From the NCBI RefSeq assembly GCF_023156285.1, contig NZ_JAKZAJ010000002.1:620001-684000 (forward strand): 64,000 nt of DNA, written 5' to 3'. Each line of letters begins with the position of its first letter. The stretch's first letter is position 1. Source of the DNA: Marinobacter koreensis (GTDB taxonomy: Bacteria > Pseudomonadota > Gammaproteobacteria > Pseudomonadales > Oleiphilaceae). Positions 19,293-29,065 of the stretch are shown one piece after another. The translations under genes were made by a program, and so were the position numbers. The notes below the pieces were generated by a model. It was not told the DNA's origin and did not search any database. It saw only the letters and a program-made list of their open reading frames with translations.

Positions 19293-21545
19293 TTACGATT
19301 CGTTGACCGGGACGGATGACCTAAGTGCCTCAGCCAGTCCCGAGGCACGTCGGATCCGCAGTCGACTGCTCGCCGTCAGTACATCCGGATCTCCGGTCAC
19401 CAGGCTGAACCAGCTACGGGCACGTGTGATCCCGGTATAAATCAGCTCACGGGTGAGCACCGGGCTCATCCGGTCCGGCAGCACCAGACAGGTATGGTTG
19501 AATTCGGATCCCTGGGACTTGTGGACGGTCATGGCATACACGGTTTCCAGCTGCTGCAGCCGGCTCGGAGAAATCCAGCGGATGCCGTCGGTACCATCCC
19601 CGCTGGGGAAGGCAACCCGCAGCGTGGTGTCAGGCTCGCCGTTCTCGTTTCCTTGTCCGGGCAGGCTGAAGGTGATGCCGATATCGCCATTCATCAGGCC
19701 CAGGTTGTAATCGTTACCGGTGATCAGAATCGGTCGACCGGCATACCAGCCCTCGGCACGGGGAATCAGCCGGGCTTCCAGCAGACGTCGGGCAATACGG
19801 TCATTCAGGCCCTCCACGCCCCAGGGGCCCTTGCGCAGGGCACACAGGACCTGGAAATCCCCGAAGGCCTCCAGCACCTGTCGAGCCAGATCGTCCCAGG
19901 CCTCGGGCGGACTGTCCGCTTCGAGGCCACGATGGTTCATGAGCGTGAGATAGTGTTGATAGCCCACCGGCGGCGCCAGCTCACCGTGGTCCGTGGATCG
20001 GCCCACGCCACGGTTCCGGAACGCCTTCGGAGAGCCGGTGATGGCATGGCGGCAGATACCTTCCAGTGTGGCTTCGAGGTCCGGGGCGCGGTCGCTGCCG
20101 TTCAGCCAGATGACATCGTCGAACGCTGCGTCACGGCAACGCTTCAGCGTCAGCTGGTCCAGCCGGTTGGTATTGACCGCTTCGGCGAGCTGGCGGATGC
20201 CGCTGTCTTCGGTAAAGCGGTAACTCTTGCGAAGCATGGCCACGGCCTGATCCAGCGGTTCGCCGTGTTCGTCCACCAGCGTCTGCGGGACCTGTTCACC
20301 GGAGACCGCCTTCAGCCAGGTCGCGGTTGCAGGCTGATAGTGGCTCTCGCTGGCCCGCTGGCAGAGTTCACCGAGCACCGCGCCGGCATCCACAGACGCT
20401 AGCTGGTCCTTGTCGCCCAGCAGGATCAGCTGCGCATGGTCCGGGAGGGCATCGAACACCGAGGCCATCAGATCGACGTCCACCATGGAGGCCTCATCAA
20501 TCACCAGGATATCCACCAGCAGGGGATTGTCCCGGTGATGCCGGAATTTCCGGCTGTCCGGACGGCTACCCAGCAGCCGGTGCAGGGTGGTTACCCGGGT
20601 GGGAATATCCGCGAGGTCCACGTTGCCGGGTAACTGATCGAGCGGTAAACGATTGACGGCGTTGCCAATGGATTCGTTCAGGCGGGCCGCCGCTTTGCCG
20701 GTGGGCGCGGCCAGACGGATCCGGAACTTGCGTCCACCCCGGCTGGAATCGCAACCGGCCGTTGCCTGGAGCGCGGCAAGGAGGTTGACCACGGTGGTGG
20801 TCTTGCCGGTGCCGGGACCGCCGGTGATGATCGCAAAGCGATTACGGGCCGCCAGGGCACAGGCGAGTTTCTGGTAGTCCACGTCGTTCCGGGGAGAGAA
20901 CAGGGCATCCAGGGCCTGACGGAGTGTCGTTGCCGAGGGTGAAGTGGCGTCCGCCAGAGACGGCGATGGCGACAGACGGCTCCGGATACCTTCGGCAATC
21001 CGCTGTTCGTATCGCCAGAGACGGCGCAGGTAAAGCCGGGTATCGACTTGCACAAGGGGTGTCGTATGTAAGCCATCACTTACGGCTGACGTTGCTCCCA
21101 TGGCAGCTATGCAGTCTGGCAATGTGACCTGTGACAGAATATCGGACGGCGTTGGGAGGGTGTCCACCAGTTCCGGGTATCCGTGCCTCGGTGCTTCCTC
21201 CGGAGGCAGTGCCAGGGTCTGGCCGGCATTGTCCAGTAACGATACCAGGTCGATACAGACATGCCCTCGCCCAACCTGGTGAGACGCCATTGCCGCGAGC
21301 AGCAGCAACAGTGGCTCCGGGGATTCCCCCTGCTCCCGGCACAGCTCGCGGATCAGCCGGGCAAACGCAATGTCCAGCTCCCGGATCCAGCCGGCGTCCT
21401 GCCATTGCTCCAGCAAGTTTTCCATGTGCTCGCCTTCAGTGAGTACCGCGGCCATTTCCGGTGCCGATGGCGGTTCCCCGGGATTGGCGTGGTCGTCCCC
21501 GAGATCGAGATCAAACTGATGGTCGGAATTGCGGGTCCGGCTCAT
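19293..21545 (-). CDS. recD: exodeoxyribonuclease V subunit alpha RecD
   Basis: 5'-3' helicase of RecBCD. 750 aa. Walker A GGPGTGKTTTVVNLL (about 239-253), Walker B VIDEASMVDVDL (about 347), the C-terminal UvrD_C_2 motif MTVHKSQGSEFNH and TGITRARSWF. Its ATG overlaps the recB stop (ATGA), so it is translationally coupled. Larger than E. coli RecD (608 aa), mainly through extra N-terminal residues and internal loops. Confidence 0.95.
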   Translation of the reverse strand: MSRTRNSDHQFDLDLGDDHANPGEPPSAPEMAAVLTEGEHMENLLEQWQDAGWIRELDIAFARLIRELCREQGESPEPLLLLLAAMASHQVGRGHVCIDLVSLLDNAGQTLALPPEEAPRHGYPELVDTLPTPSDILSQVTLPDCIAAMGATSAVSDGLHTTPLVQVDTRLYLRRLWRYEQRIAEGIRSRLSPSPSLADATSPSATTLRQALDALFSPRNDVDYQKLACALAARNRFAIITGGPGTGKTTTVVNLLAALQATAGCDSSRGGRKFRIRLAAPTGKAAARLNESIGNAVNRLPLDQLPGNVDLADIPTRVTTLHRLLGSRPDSRKFRHHRDNPLLVDILVIDEASMVDVDLMASVFDALPDHAQLILLGDKDQLASVDAGAVLGELCQRASESHYQPATATWLKAVSGEQVPQTLVDEHGEPLDQAVAMLRKSYRFTEDSGIRQLAEAVNTNRLDQLTLKRCRDAAFDDVIWLNGSDRAPDLEATLEGICRHAITGSPKAFRNRGVGRSTDHGELAPPVGYQHYLTLMNHRGLEADSPPEAWDDLARQVLEAFGDFQVLCALRKGPWGVEGLNDRIARRLLEARLIPRAEGWYAGRPILITGNDYNLGLMNGDIGITFSLPGQGNENGEPDTTLRVAFPSGDGTDGIRWISPSRLQQLETVYAMTVHKSQGSEFNHTCLVLPDRMSPVLTRELIYTGITRARSWFSLVTGDPDVLTASSRLRIRRASGLAEALRSSVPVNES

Positions 21546-24500
21546 GCGGCATCCTCCCCGGTCATCCGGTGGCCGTCGAACAGGGCATCAAGCTGATCAA
21601 TGAGCTGACAGGGTGGTTTGTCGGTAAAGGCTCCGGCCCCCGGGGCGTGGATGCCGCGCAAAAAGAGATAGACGGCGCCACCGATGTGCCGGTCGTAATC
21701 GTACCCGGGGAGCCGGGCTTTCAGCAGCCTGTGCAGCGCCAGCAGGTACAGGATGTATTGAAGGTCGTACCGTTTGTCGAGAATCGCCTGACCCATGGCC
21801 TGGTCGGTGTAGGCGCTGTCGTCATCGCCGAGGCTGTTGGATTTGTAGTCGAGAACGTAGTAGCGACCCTCATGTTCGAACACCAGGTCGATAAAGCCCT
21901 TGAGCATACCGTTGAATCGTCGGTCCTCCACCTGGCTTCGGTCGGCACCCTCGAGCGTATGCTGCTGAACCAGGGCGTCCAGGCGTCGGGTGGAGACATT
22001 GCAGCTTTCGAACCAGAATTCCAGTTCCGGGCGTACCGTGTTCAGCGCCATCAGGGGCGCCCGGACCTCGCCCTTTCGGTCCAGCGCCAGGGGCGTCCCG
22101 ATCAGCGCCAGCAGCCAGTGTTCCAGGGTATCCACCCACTCTGTCCAGCCCCGGACGGTGCAGCGACGGCTAAGGTGTTCCCGCAAAAGCTCAGGGTGCT
22201 CGGCAATGCGGCTGAAGCCCTCGCGCGTACACCATTCAAGCAGCTCGTGCAGGAAGGTCCCGGGGCTGGCGCCCTTCGGAAAGTCGTGCAGGGAATGACC
22301 GGGTCCGGGTTTCGCCTGCTCGGCATCGGCCGCCTGGGCGGATTCCTCCAGCAGGTTCTGGATCTCCGCGTCTTCGACTTCCCCTGAAAATACAATGCCG
22401 GTTCCCGCCAGCCCGGTGTATTCGATGGAGGAGTAACTGGCAATCCACCAGTCTTCCCGAGCCTCGCGCCGGGCTTCCAGGGCCGGCCCGAGGGCGTCCG
22501 GAGTCGGTTCGGTATACAGGGTATCGTCTGGCTCCGGCAGCGCCGACGCCGTGATGGCAGCGGTCCCCTCCACCAGCGGGCGGAGGCTATCCACGGCGGT
22601 CATACCGTCAAGCTCTTCGCCACCCAACAGGTAGCCAAGGCCGCTCCGGTACCAGTCAGTGATAGCGGCAACGCCCACCCAGGTGGCATAGCGTGCCCGG
22701 GTCAGGGCGACGTACAGTTTGCGGATGTCTTCCCCCAACCGTTCCTGATCGGCCCGGGCCACATCCTCCGGCTCCGGATCGAAGACGGTTCTGAGCGTCC
22801 CATTATCATCGTGGTAACGGACATAGGCCTGTTTGTCGCTCTGTGCCCGGAAGGCGGTTCCAAAAGGCAGGAACACCAGCGGATATTCCAGACCCTTGGA
22901 TTTATGCACGGTAATCACCTTGACCAGGCCGGCATCGCTTTCCAGGCGGAGGGTCCGGTGTTCGTCTTCCTCGTCCGCCGACCGCAGGATCTGAGTGAAG
23001 TGATGCACCAGGGCGTGCTCGCCGTCCAGCTGCAGGCTGTCCTGCTGCAGCAGTTCGGCGATGTGCAGGATGTCCGTGAGCCGCCGTTCGCCATCCGCTC
23101 TCTGCAGTAGGCGTGCCGGCACTTCAAAGTCCATCAGGAAGGCGCGCAGCATGGGCAGTACACCCCGGGTCCGCCACTGGTTGTGGTAGTCCATGAACCG
23201 GTCTATTTCCCGTTCCAGCGCCCTTTCATCGGTGAGCAGACGATCGAGGCTCTGCCAGGACTGGCCCAGGGTGGGCGTGGCCAGGGCGGCCCGGATCAGC
23301 GCCAGTTGCCGGGGCTCGGCGAAGGCGCGCAGCCAGGTCAGGATTTCCATGGCCTCGGTGGACGTGAGCACCGAGTCCCGGTCAGACAGATACACACTCT
23401 TGATACGCCGGCGGCCGAGGGCCTCACGGATGGCGGCGGCCTCGTTACGGTTGTTGACCAGGACAGCGATGTCCCCGGGGCTGACCGCCTCCAGGTCCTC
23501 CGGATCGTCCGGCAGCACAAAGCCGGCTTGGCCGGCCTGTCCCAGCGTCAGCAACCGGGCCACCTCACTGGCACAGGTTTCGGCGACCTGGGTCGTCGCC
23601 GCGCCCTTGGCCAGGGTGGCAGCCTGCCCGGCTGCGTCCGGAGGCTGGTTGTCCAGGGTCCAGAAGCAAAGGCTGGGTTGCGGGGTGCCGTTGACTCGCC
23701 ATTCGCGCCGGGTGCCATTGGCGGCGACGCCCTGGAATGGCAGCGGCGTGGAGTCGCCCTTGCCAAACAGGAAGGCACCTTCCCGGCTGTGGCGGTCGGC
23801 ATGCTCGAACACCCGGTTCACGGCGTCGACCATGGTGGCCGATGAGCGGAAGTTCCGGCCCAGGGTCCAGGTCCGGTCGCGGACGTCCTGGCGGGCTTCC
23901 AGGTAGGTGTGAATGTCTGCCCCGCGAAAGCCGTAGATCGCCTGTTTCGGATCGCCGATCATTAACAGGCAGGTCGCCGGGTCGTTGTCGGCCACCCGGT
24001 AGATCCGGTTGAAGATCCGATACTGGACCGGGTCGGTATCCTGGAATTCGTCGATCAGCGCTGCCGGGAACTGGCGCCGGATGGTCGACGCCAGCTGGTC
24101 ACCCCGGGGCCCGTCGAGGGCGTCATCCAGACGGGTGAGCAGATCATCAAAGCCCATTTCCGAGCGTTGCTGTTTTTCGGATTCCAGGCGTTCTGCGACC
24201 CACTGGCTGGCGTGTCGCAGAATGTCGGCGCGGGCGCTGGGCTGATTCTGGCTGAAGAGCATCAGCGCCTCGATGGCGTCGAAGGCGGGATGATCCGGAA
24301 GGTCGCCCTCCCCTTTGAGGATGGCGACGAGGCCATCGGGCGTCTGGTTCCGGAAGCCGGCCTTATCGAGGTTGTCCGGCAGCAGCTGGTCGGAGTCTGC
24401 CCAGGCGACCAGATCGTCCCAGACCTTGATCATGGCGTTCTTGCTGGCGCCATGCAGACGTTTTCCCTTGTTCAGGCTGTTGAGCAGGTCGGTCACTTCC

Positions 24501-25273
24501 CCTTGCCAGTCGCGCCAGGGGTGGGCTTTCAGTTCGCGGGAACGGGCCTGGCGCTGACTGACGACATTGTTTATGGCCTGGTACACGTCGCCACCGGCTG
24601 CGCCAAGGCGGTTGGCGTCGGGCAGCAGGTTCCGGATGGCCTGGCGTAGGGCATCCGGGGTGTTCCAGTGGCTCAGGGCCTCGTCCATCAGTGCCGGTGG
24701 TAGCGGATAGATAAAGGTGCGCCAGTAATCCCGGACCACGTTATCCAGCAAATCGCTCTGGTCGGTTTCCAGCGTAAGCTGGAACAGGCTGCCGCTGTCG
24801 AAAGCGTGCTCACTGAGCATCCGGTTGCACCAGCCATGAATGGTCGAGACCGCGGCCTCATCCATCCACTCGGCGGCCAGCAGCAGTTTTTTCCGGCACT
24901 CCGGCCAGGTCGCCGGATCCGGATAATGGTCGTCACGGAGTTCATACAGCAGTCGGGTTTCCGCCGGAGGCCGGGGATCGTCCTCGTCCTCCGAGAACAC
25001 TTCGGCGGCCTGGGTCAGCCGGGTGCGAATCCGGTCCCGGAGTTCCTTGGTGGCGGCATCGGTGAAGGTCACCACCAGCAGATTCGGTGGCAGCAGTCCC
25101 CCGGACAGCGGGTTGTCATCGGTCTGGCCGTGGCCCAGAACCAGGCGTACGTAGAGAATGGCGATGGTGAAGGTCTTGCCGGTGCCGGCGCTGGCCTCGA
25201 TCAGGGTGCTGCCGTTCAGTGGCAGGGTCAACGGATCAAGGTTGGGCGTACGATTGGGATTCCCTGTGTTCAT
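21542..25273 (-). CDS. recB: exodeoxyribonuclease V subunit beta RecB
   Basis: 3'-5' helicase plus nuclease of RecBCD. 1243 aa. Walker A EASAGTGKTFT (about 27-37), UvrD-type motifs LIDEFQDTDPVQY, GDPKQAIYGFRGAD and VITVHKSKGLEYPLVFLPF, and a C-terminal RecB-family nuclease domain with GFIDLVFEHEGRYYVLDYKS (Asp and the DYK triad at about residue 1137). Overlaps recC and recD by four bases on either side. Confidence 0.96.
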   Translation of the reverse strand: MNTGNPNRTPNLDPLTLPLNGSTLIEASAGTGKTFTIAILYVRLVLGHGQTDDNPLSGGLLPPNLLVVTFTDAATKELRDRIRTRLTQAAEVFSEDEDDPRPPAETRLLYELRDDHYPDPATWPECRKKLLLAAEWMDEAAVSTIHGWCNRMLSEHAFDSGSLFQLTLETDQSDLLDNVVRDYWRTFIYPLPPALMDEALSHWNTPDALRQAIRNLLPDANRLGAAGGDVYQAINNVVSQRQARSRELKAHPWRDWQGEVTDLLNSLNKGKRLHGASKNAMIKVWDDLVAWADSDQLLPDNLDKAGFRNQTPDGLVAILKGEGDLPDHPAFDAIEALMLFSQNQPSARADILRHASQWVAERLESEKQQRSEMGFDDLLTRLDDALDGPRGDQLASTIRRQFPAALIDEFQDTDPVQYRIFNRIYRVADNDPATCLLMIGDPKQAIYGFRGADIHTYLEARQDVRDRTWTLGRNFRSSATMVDAVNRVFEHADRHSREGAFLFGKGDSTPLPFQGVAANGTRREWRVNGTPQPSLCFWTLDNQPPDAAGQAATLAKGAATTQVAETCASEVARLLTLGQAGQAGFVLPDDPEDLEAVSPGDIAVLVNNRNEAAAIREALGRRRIKSVYLSDRDSVLTSTEAMEILTWLRAFAEPRQLALIRAALATPTLGQSWQSLDRLLTDERALEREIDRFMDYHNQWRTRGVLPMLRAFLMDFEVPARLLQRADGERRLTDILHIAELLQQDSLQLDGEHALVHHFTQILRSADEEDEHRTLRLESDAGLVKVITVHKSKGLEYPLVFLPFGTAFRAQSDKQAYVRYHDDNGTLRTVFDPEPEDVARADQERLGEDIRKLYVALTRARYATWVGVAAITDWYRSGLGYLLGGEELDGMTAVDSLRPLVEGTAAITASALPEPDDTLYTEPTPDALGPALEARREAREDWWIASYSSIEYTGLAGTGIVFSGEVEDAEIQNLLEESAQAADAEQAKPGPGHSLHDFPKGASPGTFLHELLEWCTREGFSRIAEHPELLREHLSRRCTVRGWTEWVDTLEHWLLALIGTPLALDRKGEVRAPLMALNTVRPELEFWFESCNVSTRRLDALVQQHTLEGADRSQVEDRRFNGMLKGFIDLVFEHEGRYYVLDYKSNSLGDDDSAYTDQAMGQAILDKRYDLQYILYLLALHRLLKARLPGYDYDRHIGGAVYLFLRGIHAPGAGAFTDKPPCQLIDQLDALFDGHRMTGEDAA

Positions 25274-28200
25274 GCCTCTTCCTCAATCTGGTCGGCGGCG
25301 CATTTGTTCTGCTCGGCTTCCCAGAGCGGCACATACAGCTTATGCAGTAACGATTCGAACTCATCGCTGGCCAGCAGAGCCCCGGGGCTGTCGAAGGCAC
25401 CACGCAGATAGCCGGTGTCGCGCTCCAGAGCGGTGGTGTAGGCCTGCTCCGCCTCGCCGAGCGCCCGCGCCTGATCGCCTCGGTATTTCTTGCTCTGGTA
25501 GTAACTGGTGAGCCAGGCAAACCCGGCCTCACAATGCAGGGGAAGTGTTCGGGTAGTGGCGTCCATCCAGGCGGCCAGGATGGCGTCCAGGTGGTGTCGG
25601 GCCCGATCCGCCGGGATTCCCGGGAAGGTAAAACGGCGCTTCTCCTCCTTGGCAAGAATCAGGGTCTCGAAGGGCTGGGCCGTGAGCTGGCCGGCGAGGT
25701 GGATCACCCAGTCGCGCATCAGGTTCGCATAGCGTACTTTCCGGCCGGAACCGCCACCGCTCAGCAGGCCCGAGCTGGCCACCACGAGCCGACAACGCCG
25801 GCCCTCGGAATTTACCCGCAGCTGGTCGATGAGATCGGCTACCTCCACGGATCCCCTATCGTTTTCGAACCGGTACTCGAAAGCCACTGGCTCACCGAGG
25901 GGCTCCGGCCAGTCCGCGAGCGCGCTCCGGTAGCGTTCGAACAGGTCCGGTAAACGACCGGACAGCTCATCGCGCAGGCGATGCTCGGTGACGCCCATGC
26001 CCAGATCGCCCCGACGGGCCATACGGTCGAGGGTGATCGCCATGCGTTCGTGCAGTTCCGCCTCGGAGCCGGCCTTTACCACGGCCTCCCGGATCAGCTC
26101 GTTGTCCAGTCGCCAGCGCTCCAGACCGTCCAGATCGAAGTTCTCGTTGTCCGTGTCCTCGTCTTCCACCGCCTCGAAATACACCTGCAGGCGGCGTTGG
26201 AAAAACGTGTCGATGGGCCGTTTCAGGAAATTGGCCAGATCGTTGAGGCTGATGGGTTCCGCTGGCGTCTGGTACGGCAGGGATTCCCGGTCCCGGGCTT
26301 CGGTGTCCGTGGTGTGGGCACTGCGCCACTCGCGTTCGTAGGTGAACAGGCCGCGAGCCTGCAGAACCTCGGACACCGGTTTTGGCGGGCTGTCCTCGCC
26401 GGTGTCCCGGGCATTGCTTCCGGGGAAGTAATCCCGGCTGAACGGTTGCAGGGGGTGGCGGGTGGTCAGGGCATTGGTGACCGGATTGTCCGGGGCACCC
26501 GGCAGCGACCAGAAGCTGTTGAGGTGATCCTGAAGCTGCGCCACCAGGACCGAGGCCGGCCGTTCCGAGTCGTCACGTATGCTCCGGCCCACCCAGCTGA
26601 TGTAGAGCTGTTCCCGTGCGGACAGCAGTGCCTCGAGGAACAGGTAACGATCGTCCTCCCGGCGGGAGCGGTCCCCCGGCCGGTAGTCGTTGGCCATCAG
26701 GTCGAAGTCCACCGGGGGGCGGGATCGGGGGTAGTCGCCATCGTTCATGCCCAGCAGGCAGACCATTCGAAAGGGAATGGCGCGCATGGGCATGAGCGTG
26801 GCGAAGTTGACCTTGCCCGCCAGGAAGCGCTGATTCAGTCCGCCTTCGTCCAACCCGGCCAGCAACACATCCCGGACAATGTTCAGGGGCAGCGGTCGGG
26901 CTTCCAGGCCGGCGGCCAGGGCATCCTCGAGCCACTGCTCCAGCTGACGTCGGAACCGGTTCAGCAACAACAGGTCGTGGCCTTCGACGTTGTGAAAGAA
27001 CCGGGACAGCATGTCGGAAAACAGGGCTTCCCAGTCCGCCGGCGTCCGGGGTGTGCGCAGTTCACGCCAGAGTGCTTCCAGACGCTGGACGAAGTCGGCC
27101 AGGCGGCCGGCCAGACTCGCTTGCAGGCCTCCGATTTCGCCGTAGGGTTCGACGCCGGCCCAGGGATCGTCTTCCCCCATGCCGTAGCCGAGGAGCATGG
27201 CCCGAAGCCCGGCCTGCCAGGTATTGCGTTCAAGGTCGGCCGGCAGGGCCAGGCTTTCCCGGTGCTCGCCGTGCAGACCCCAGCGGATGTTGGCGCCTTC
27301 CACCCAGCGCCGGGCCAGGGGAATCTCCGCTTCCTGAATACCGAACCGGTCGCGGATACCCGGCACCTCCAGCAGGCTCAGGATCTCGCTGACACCGAAC
27401 CGGCTCCTGGGCAGGGACATCAGCGTTTCCAGGGCGATCACCACCGGTTCATGATGGCGCTGGCCCTGATCGGAGATGGTGAACGGGATGTGGCGTTTGC
27501 GACCGGGCTGATAGCGTCCGAAGACCGCCTGAATATGGGGTGCATAGACGTTGATGTCGGGCACCATCACCATCACGTCCCGCGGACGCAGGTCCGGATC
27601 GGCATTGAAGGCGGCCAGCAACTGGTCGTGCAGGATCTCGACTTCCCGTTGCGGACTGTGGGCATCGTGGAAGACAACGGAACGATCCCGGGCCAGATCC
27701 AGCTGCCGGTTTTCCCCACGGATCTCCTGCAGCGGGGTCAGGTTGTAGATGTCGTTCTGCAACTGGTGGAGCAGCGCCGGTGCCCCGGGGTCGCCGTGTG
27801 GGGCAAAGATGTCGATCTTCTGGTCGGGTGTGTCGAAGTGGCCCCGGTATTGCTCCGGATTGTCGAACTCATCCAGCAGGCGAATGTAGTCGCGGCCCTG
27901 CTTTCCCCAGGCCGCCAGCAGGGGATTGGCGTGCTGGTGCAGCTGATCCGGATCGGCGATCTTCGACAGTGCCGGATGGGCCACACCCCGCTTGCGTTCG
28001 GCTCGTAGCAGGTCGCGGTCACTGACGATGTCGGCCCAGTAGTACTGGCAGGGGTTGTGGACGCAGAGTACCACCTGGCTGAACCGGCTGAGCACATGCA
28101 GGGCTTCCAGTGCCTGGCGGGGCAGGGATGAGACGCCAAATACGACGATGCGCCGGGGTAGCCGGGTCGGGTTTGCCGGGACGGTCAGGCGCTGGCCCTC

Positions 28201-28857
28201 GTCCTTGAACCGGGTGTGGATCCGTGAACGGCTGGTGTGGGCCCCGGCGCCGACATCTGCGACCAGTCTGCGCCAGAGCAGCGGCTGCCAGAGGGTTTCC
28301 GCGCTGAGTGGCCTTTCCTCGCCTCGGGCGGTGATCAGCACATCGCTGCCCTGCTCCCAGGCGGTCAGCCAGTCGGCCCGGAACACCTGATACTGGTCAA
28401 ACAGGTCGGCCACTTTCTCGGCCAACTGGAAATTACGCAGATCGGTATCGGGACCCTCGAGAAACCGGGCAAGCGGGGCGAAGGCGTCGTCCTGGCCCAC
28501 CAGGTCGGGCAACAGCCGGTACAATCGCCAGACCAGCCGGCGTTTGTCGAACGGTGACTGTTCAGGCACCTCGCCGTCCGGCAACACCGCCCGGTAGGCC
28601 TGCCAGATAAACCGGGCCGGAAACAGGAAGTCCATGCCAGCGGCAATCCCCAGGCCACCCCCGGTTCCGTCTTCCGAGCGCTTCTCCGCCAGGGCCAGCT
28701 TCAGCCACTGGGCGATGCCGTTACTCTGTACCAGGAAGGTTTCGCTCTCCAGCGGTGGCAGCGGGTTTTCCCGGCACAGGAAGACAACCGCGCGCCGAAG
28801 ATCTTCCAGGTGGTTGGCATGGATGGCGTGAAAACCGGGTTGGATGGCGTTGGCCAT
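25270..28857 (-). CDS. recC: exodeoxyribonuclease V subunit gamma RecC
   Basis: Chi-recognition and scaffold subunit of RecBCD. 1195 aa; starts MANAIQPGFHAIHANHLEDL with AGGAG upstream, choosing the ATG at 28857 over an upstream in-frame start. Recognisable family stretches: SNGIAQWLKLALAE, IAAGMDFLFPARF, VMVPDINVYAPHI, MRAIPFRMVCLLGMNDGDYP. First gene of the recC-recB-recD operon, coupled to recB by ATGA overlap. Confidence 0.95.
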   Translation of the reverse strand: MANAIQPGFHAIHANHLEDLRRAVVFLCRENPLPPLESETFLVQSNGIAQWLKLALAEKRSEDGTGGGLGIAAGMDFLFPARFIWQAYRAVLPDGEVPEQSPFDKRRLVWRLYRLLPDLVGQDDAFAPLARFLEGPDTDLRNFQLAEKVADLFDQYQVFRADWLTAWEQGSDVLITARGEERPLSAETLWQPLLWRRLVADVGAGAHTSRSRIHTRFKDEGQRLTVPANPTRLPRRIVVFGVSSLPRQALEALHVLSRFSQVVLCVHNPCQYYWADIVSDRDLLRAERKRGVAHPALSKIADPDQLHQHANPLLAAWGKQGRDYIRLLDEFDNPEQYRGHFDTPDQKIDIFAPHGDPGAPALLHQLQNDIYNLTPLQEIRGENRQLDLARDRSVVFHDAHSPQREVEILHDQLLAAFNADPDLRPRDVMVMVPDINVYAPHIQAVFGRYQPGRKRHIPFTISDQGQRHHEPVVIALETLMSLPRSRFGVSEILSLLEVPGIRDRFGIQEAEIPLARRWVEGANIRWGLHGEHRESLALPADLERNTWQAGLRAMLLGYGMGEDDPWAGVEPYGEIGGLQASLAGRLADFVQRLEALWRELRTPRTPADWEALFSDMLSRFFHNVEGHDLLLLNRFRRQLEQWLEDALAAGLEARPLPLNIVRDVLLAGLDEGGLNQRFLAGKVNFATLMPMRAIPFRMVCLLGMNDGDYPRSRPPVDFDLMANDYRPGDRSRREDDRYLFLEALLSAREQLYISWVGRSIRDDSERPASVLVAQLQDHLNSFWSLPGAPDNPVTNALTTRHPLQPFSRDYFPGSNARDTGEDSPPKPVSEVLQARGLFTYEREWRSAHTTDTEARDRESLPYQTPAEPISLNDLANFLKRPIDTFFQRRLQVYFEAVEDEDTDNENFDLDGLERWRLDNELIREAVVKAGSEAELHERMAITLDRMARRGDLGMGVTEHRLRDELSGRLPDLFERYRSALADWPEPLGEPVAFEYRFENDRGSVEVADLIDQLRVNSEGRRCRLVVASSGLLSGGGSGRKVRYANLMRDWVIHLAGQLTAQPFETLILAKEEKRRFTFPGIPADRARHHLDAILAAWMDATTRTLPLHCEAGFAWLTSYYQSKKYRGDQARALGEAEQAYTTALERDTGYLRGAFDSPGALLASDEFESLLHKLYVPLWEAEQNKCAADQIEEEA

Positions 28858-29065
28858 GGGGCTCCTTGTTGATGATCGTTCAATCCTGACTCGACCGGGG
28901 CCTGCTCGCAAGACCGTCTGTGGCAGTTATCGGTCAACAGTATACCCTCGCGAAGCGTCAGTCAGTGTCGCAGATGCTGGAGATATGGGCATTTGAGTGA
29001 TGGAGGGCTTCATCGTAAAGTGAGGGTTTCCTCATCCAAACGCCTTCAGGTAGTACCTATCTCAG

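Noticed and set aside
25981-28008. 675-codon plus-strand open frame
   Set aside because: Exactly antisense to recC, without recognisable domains; a by-product of GC-rich codon use.
28858-29065. LexA-type box in the recC-FAN1 intergenic region
   Set aside because: CTGT and ACAG halves are present but not in the CTGT-N8-ACAG arrangement.
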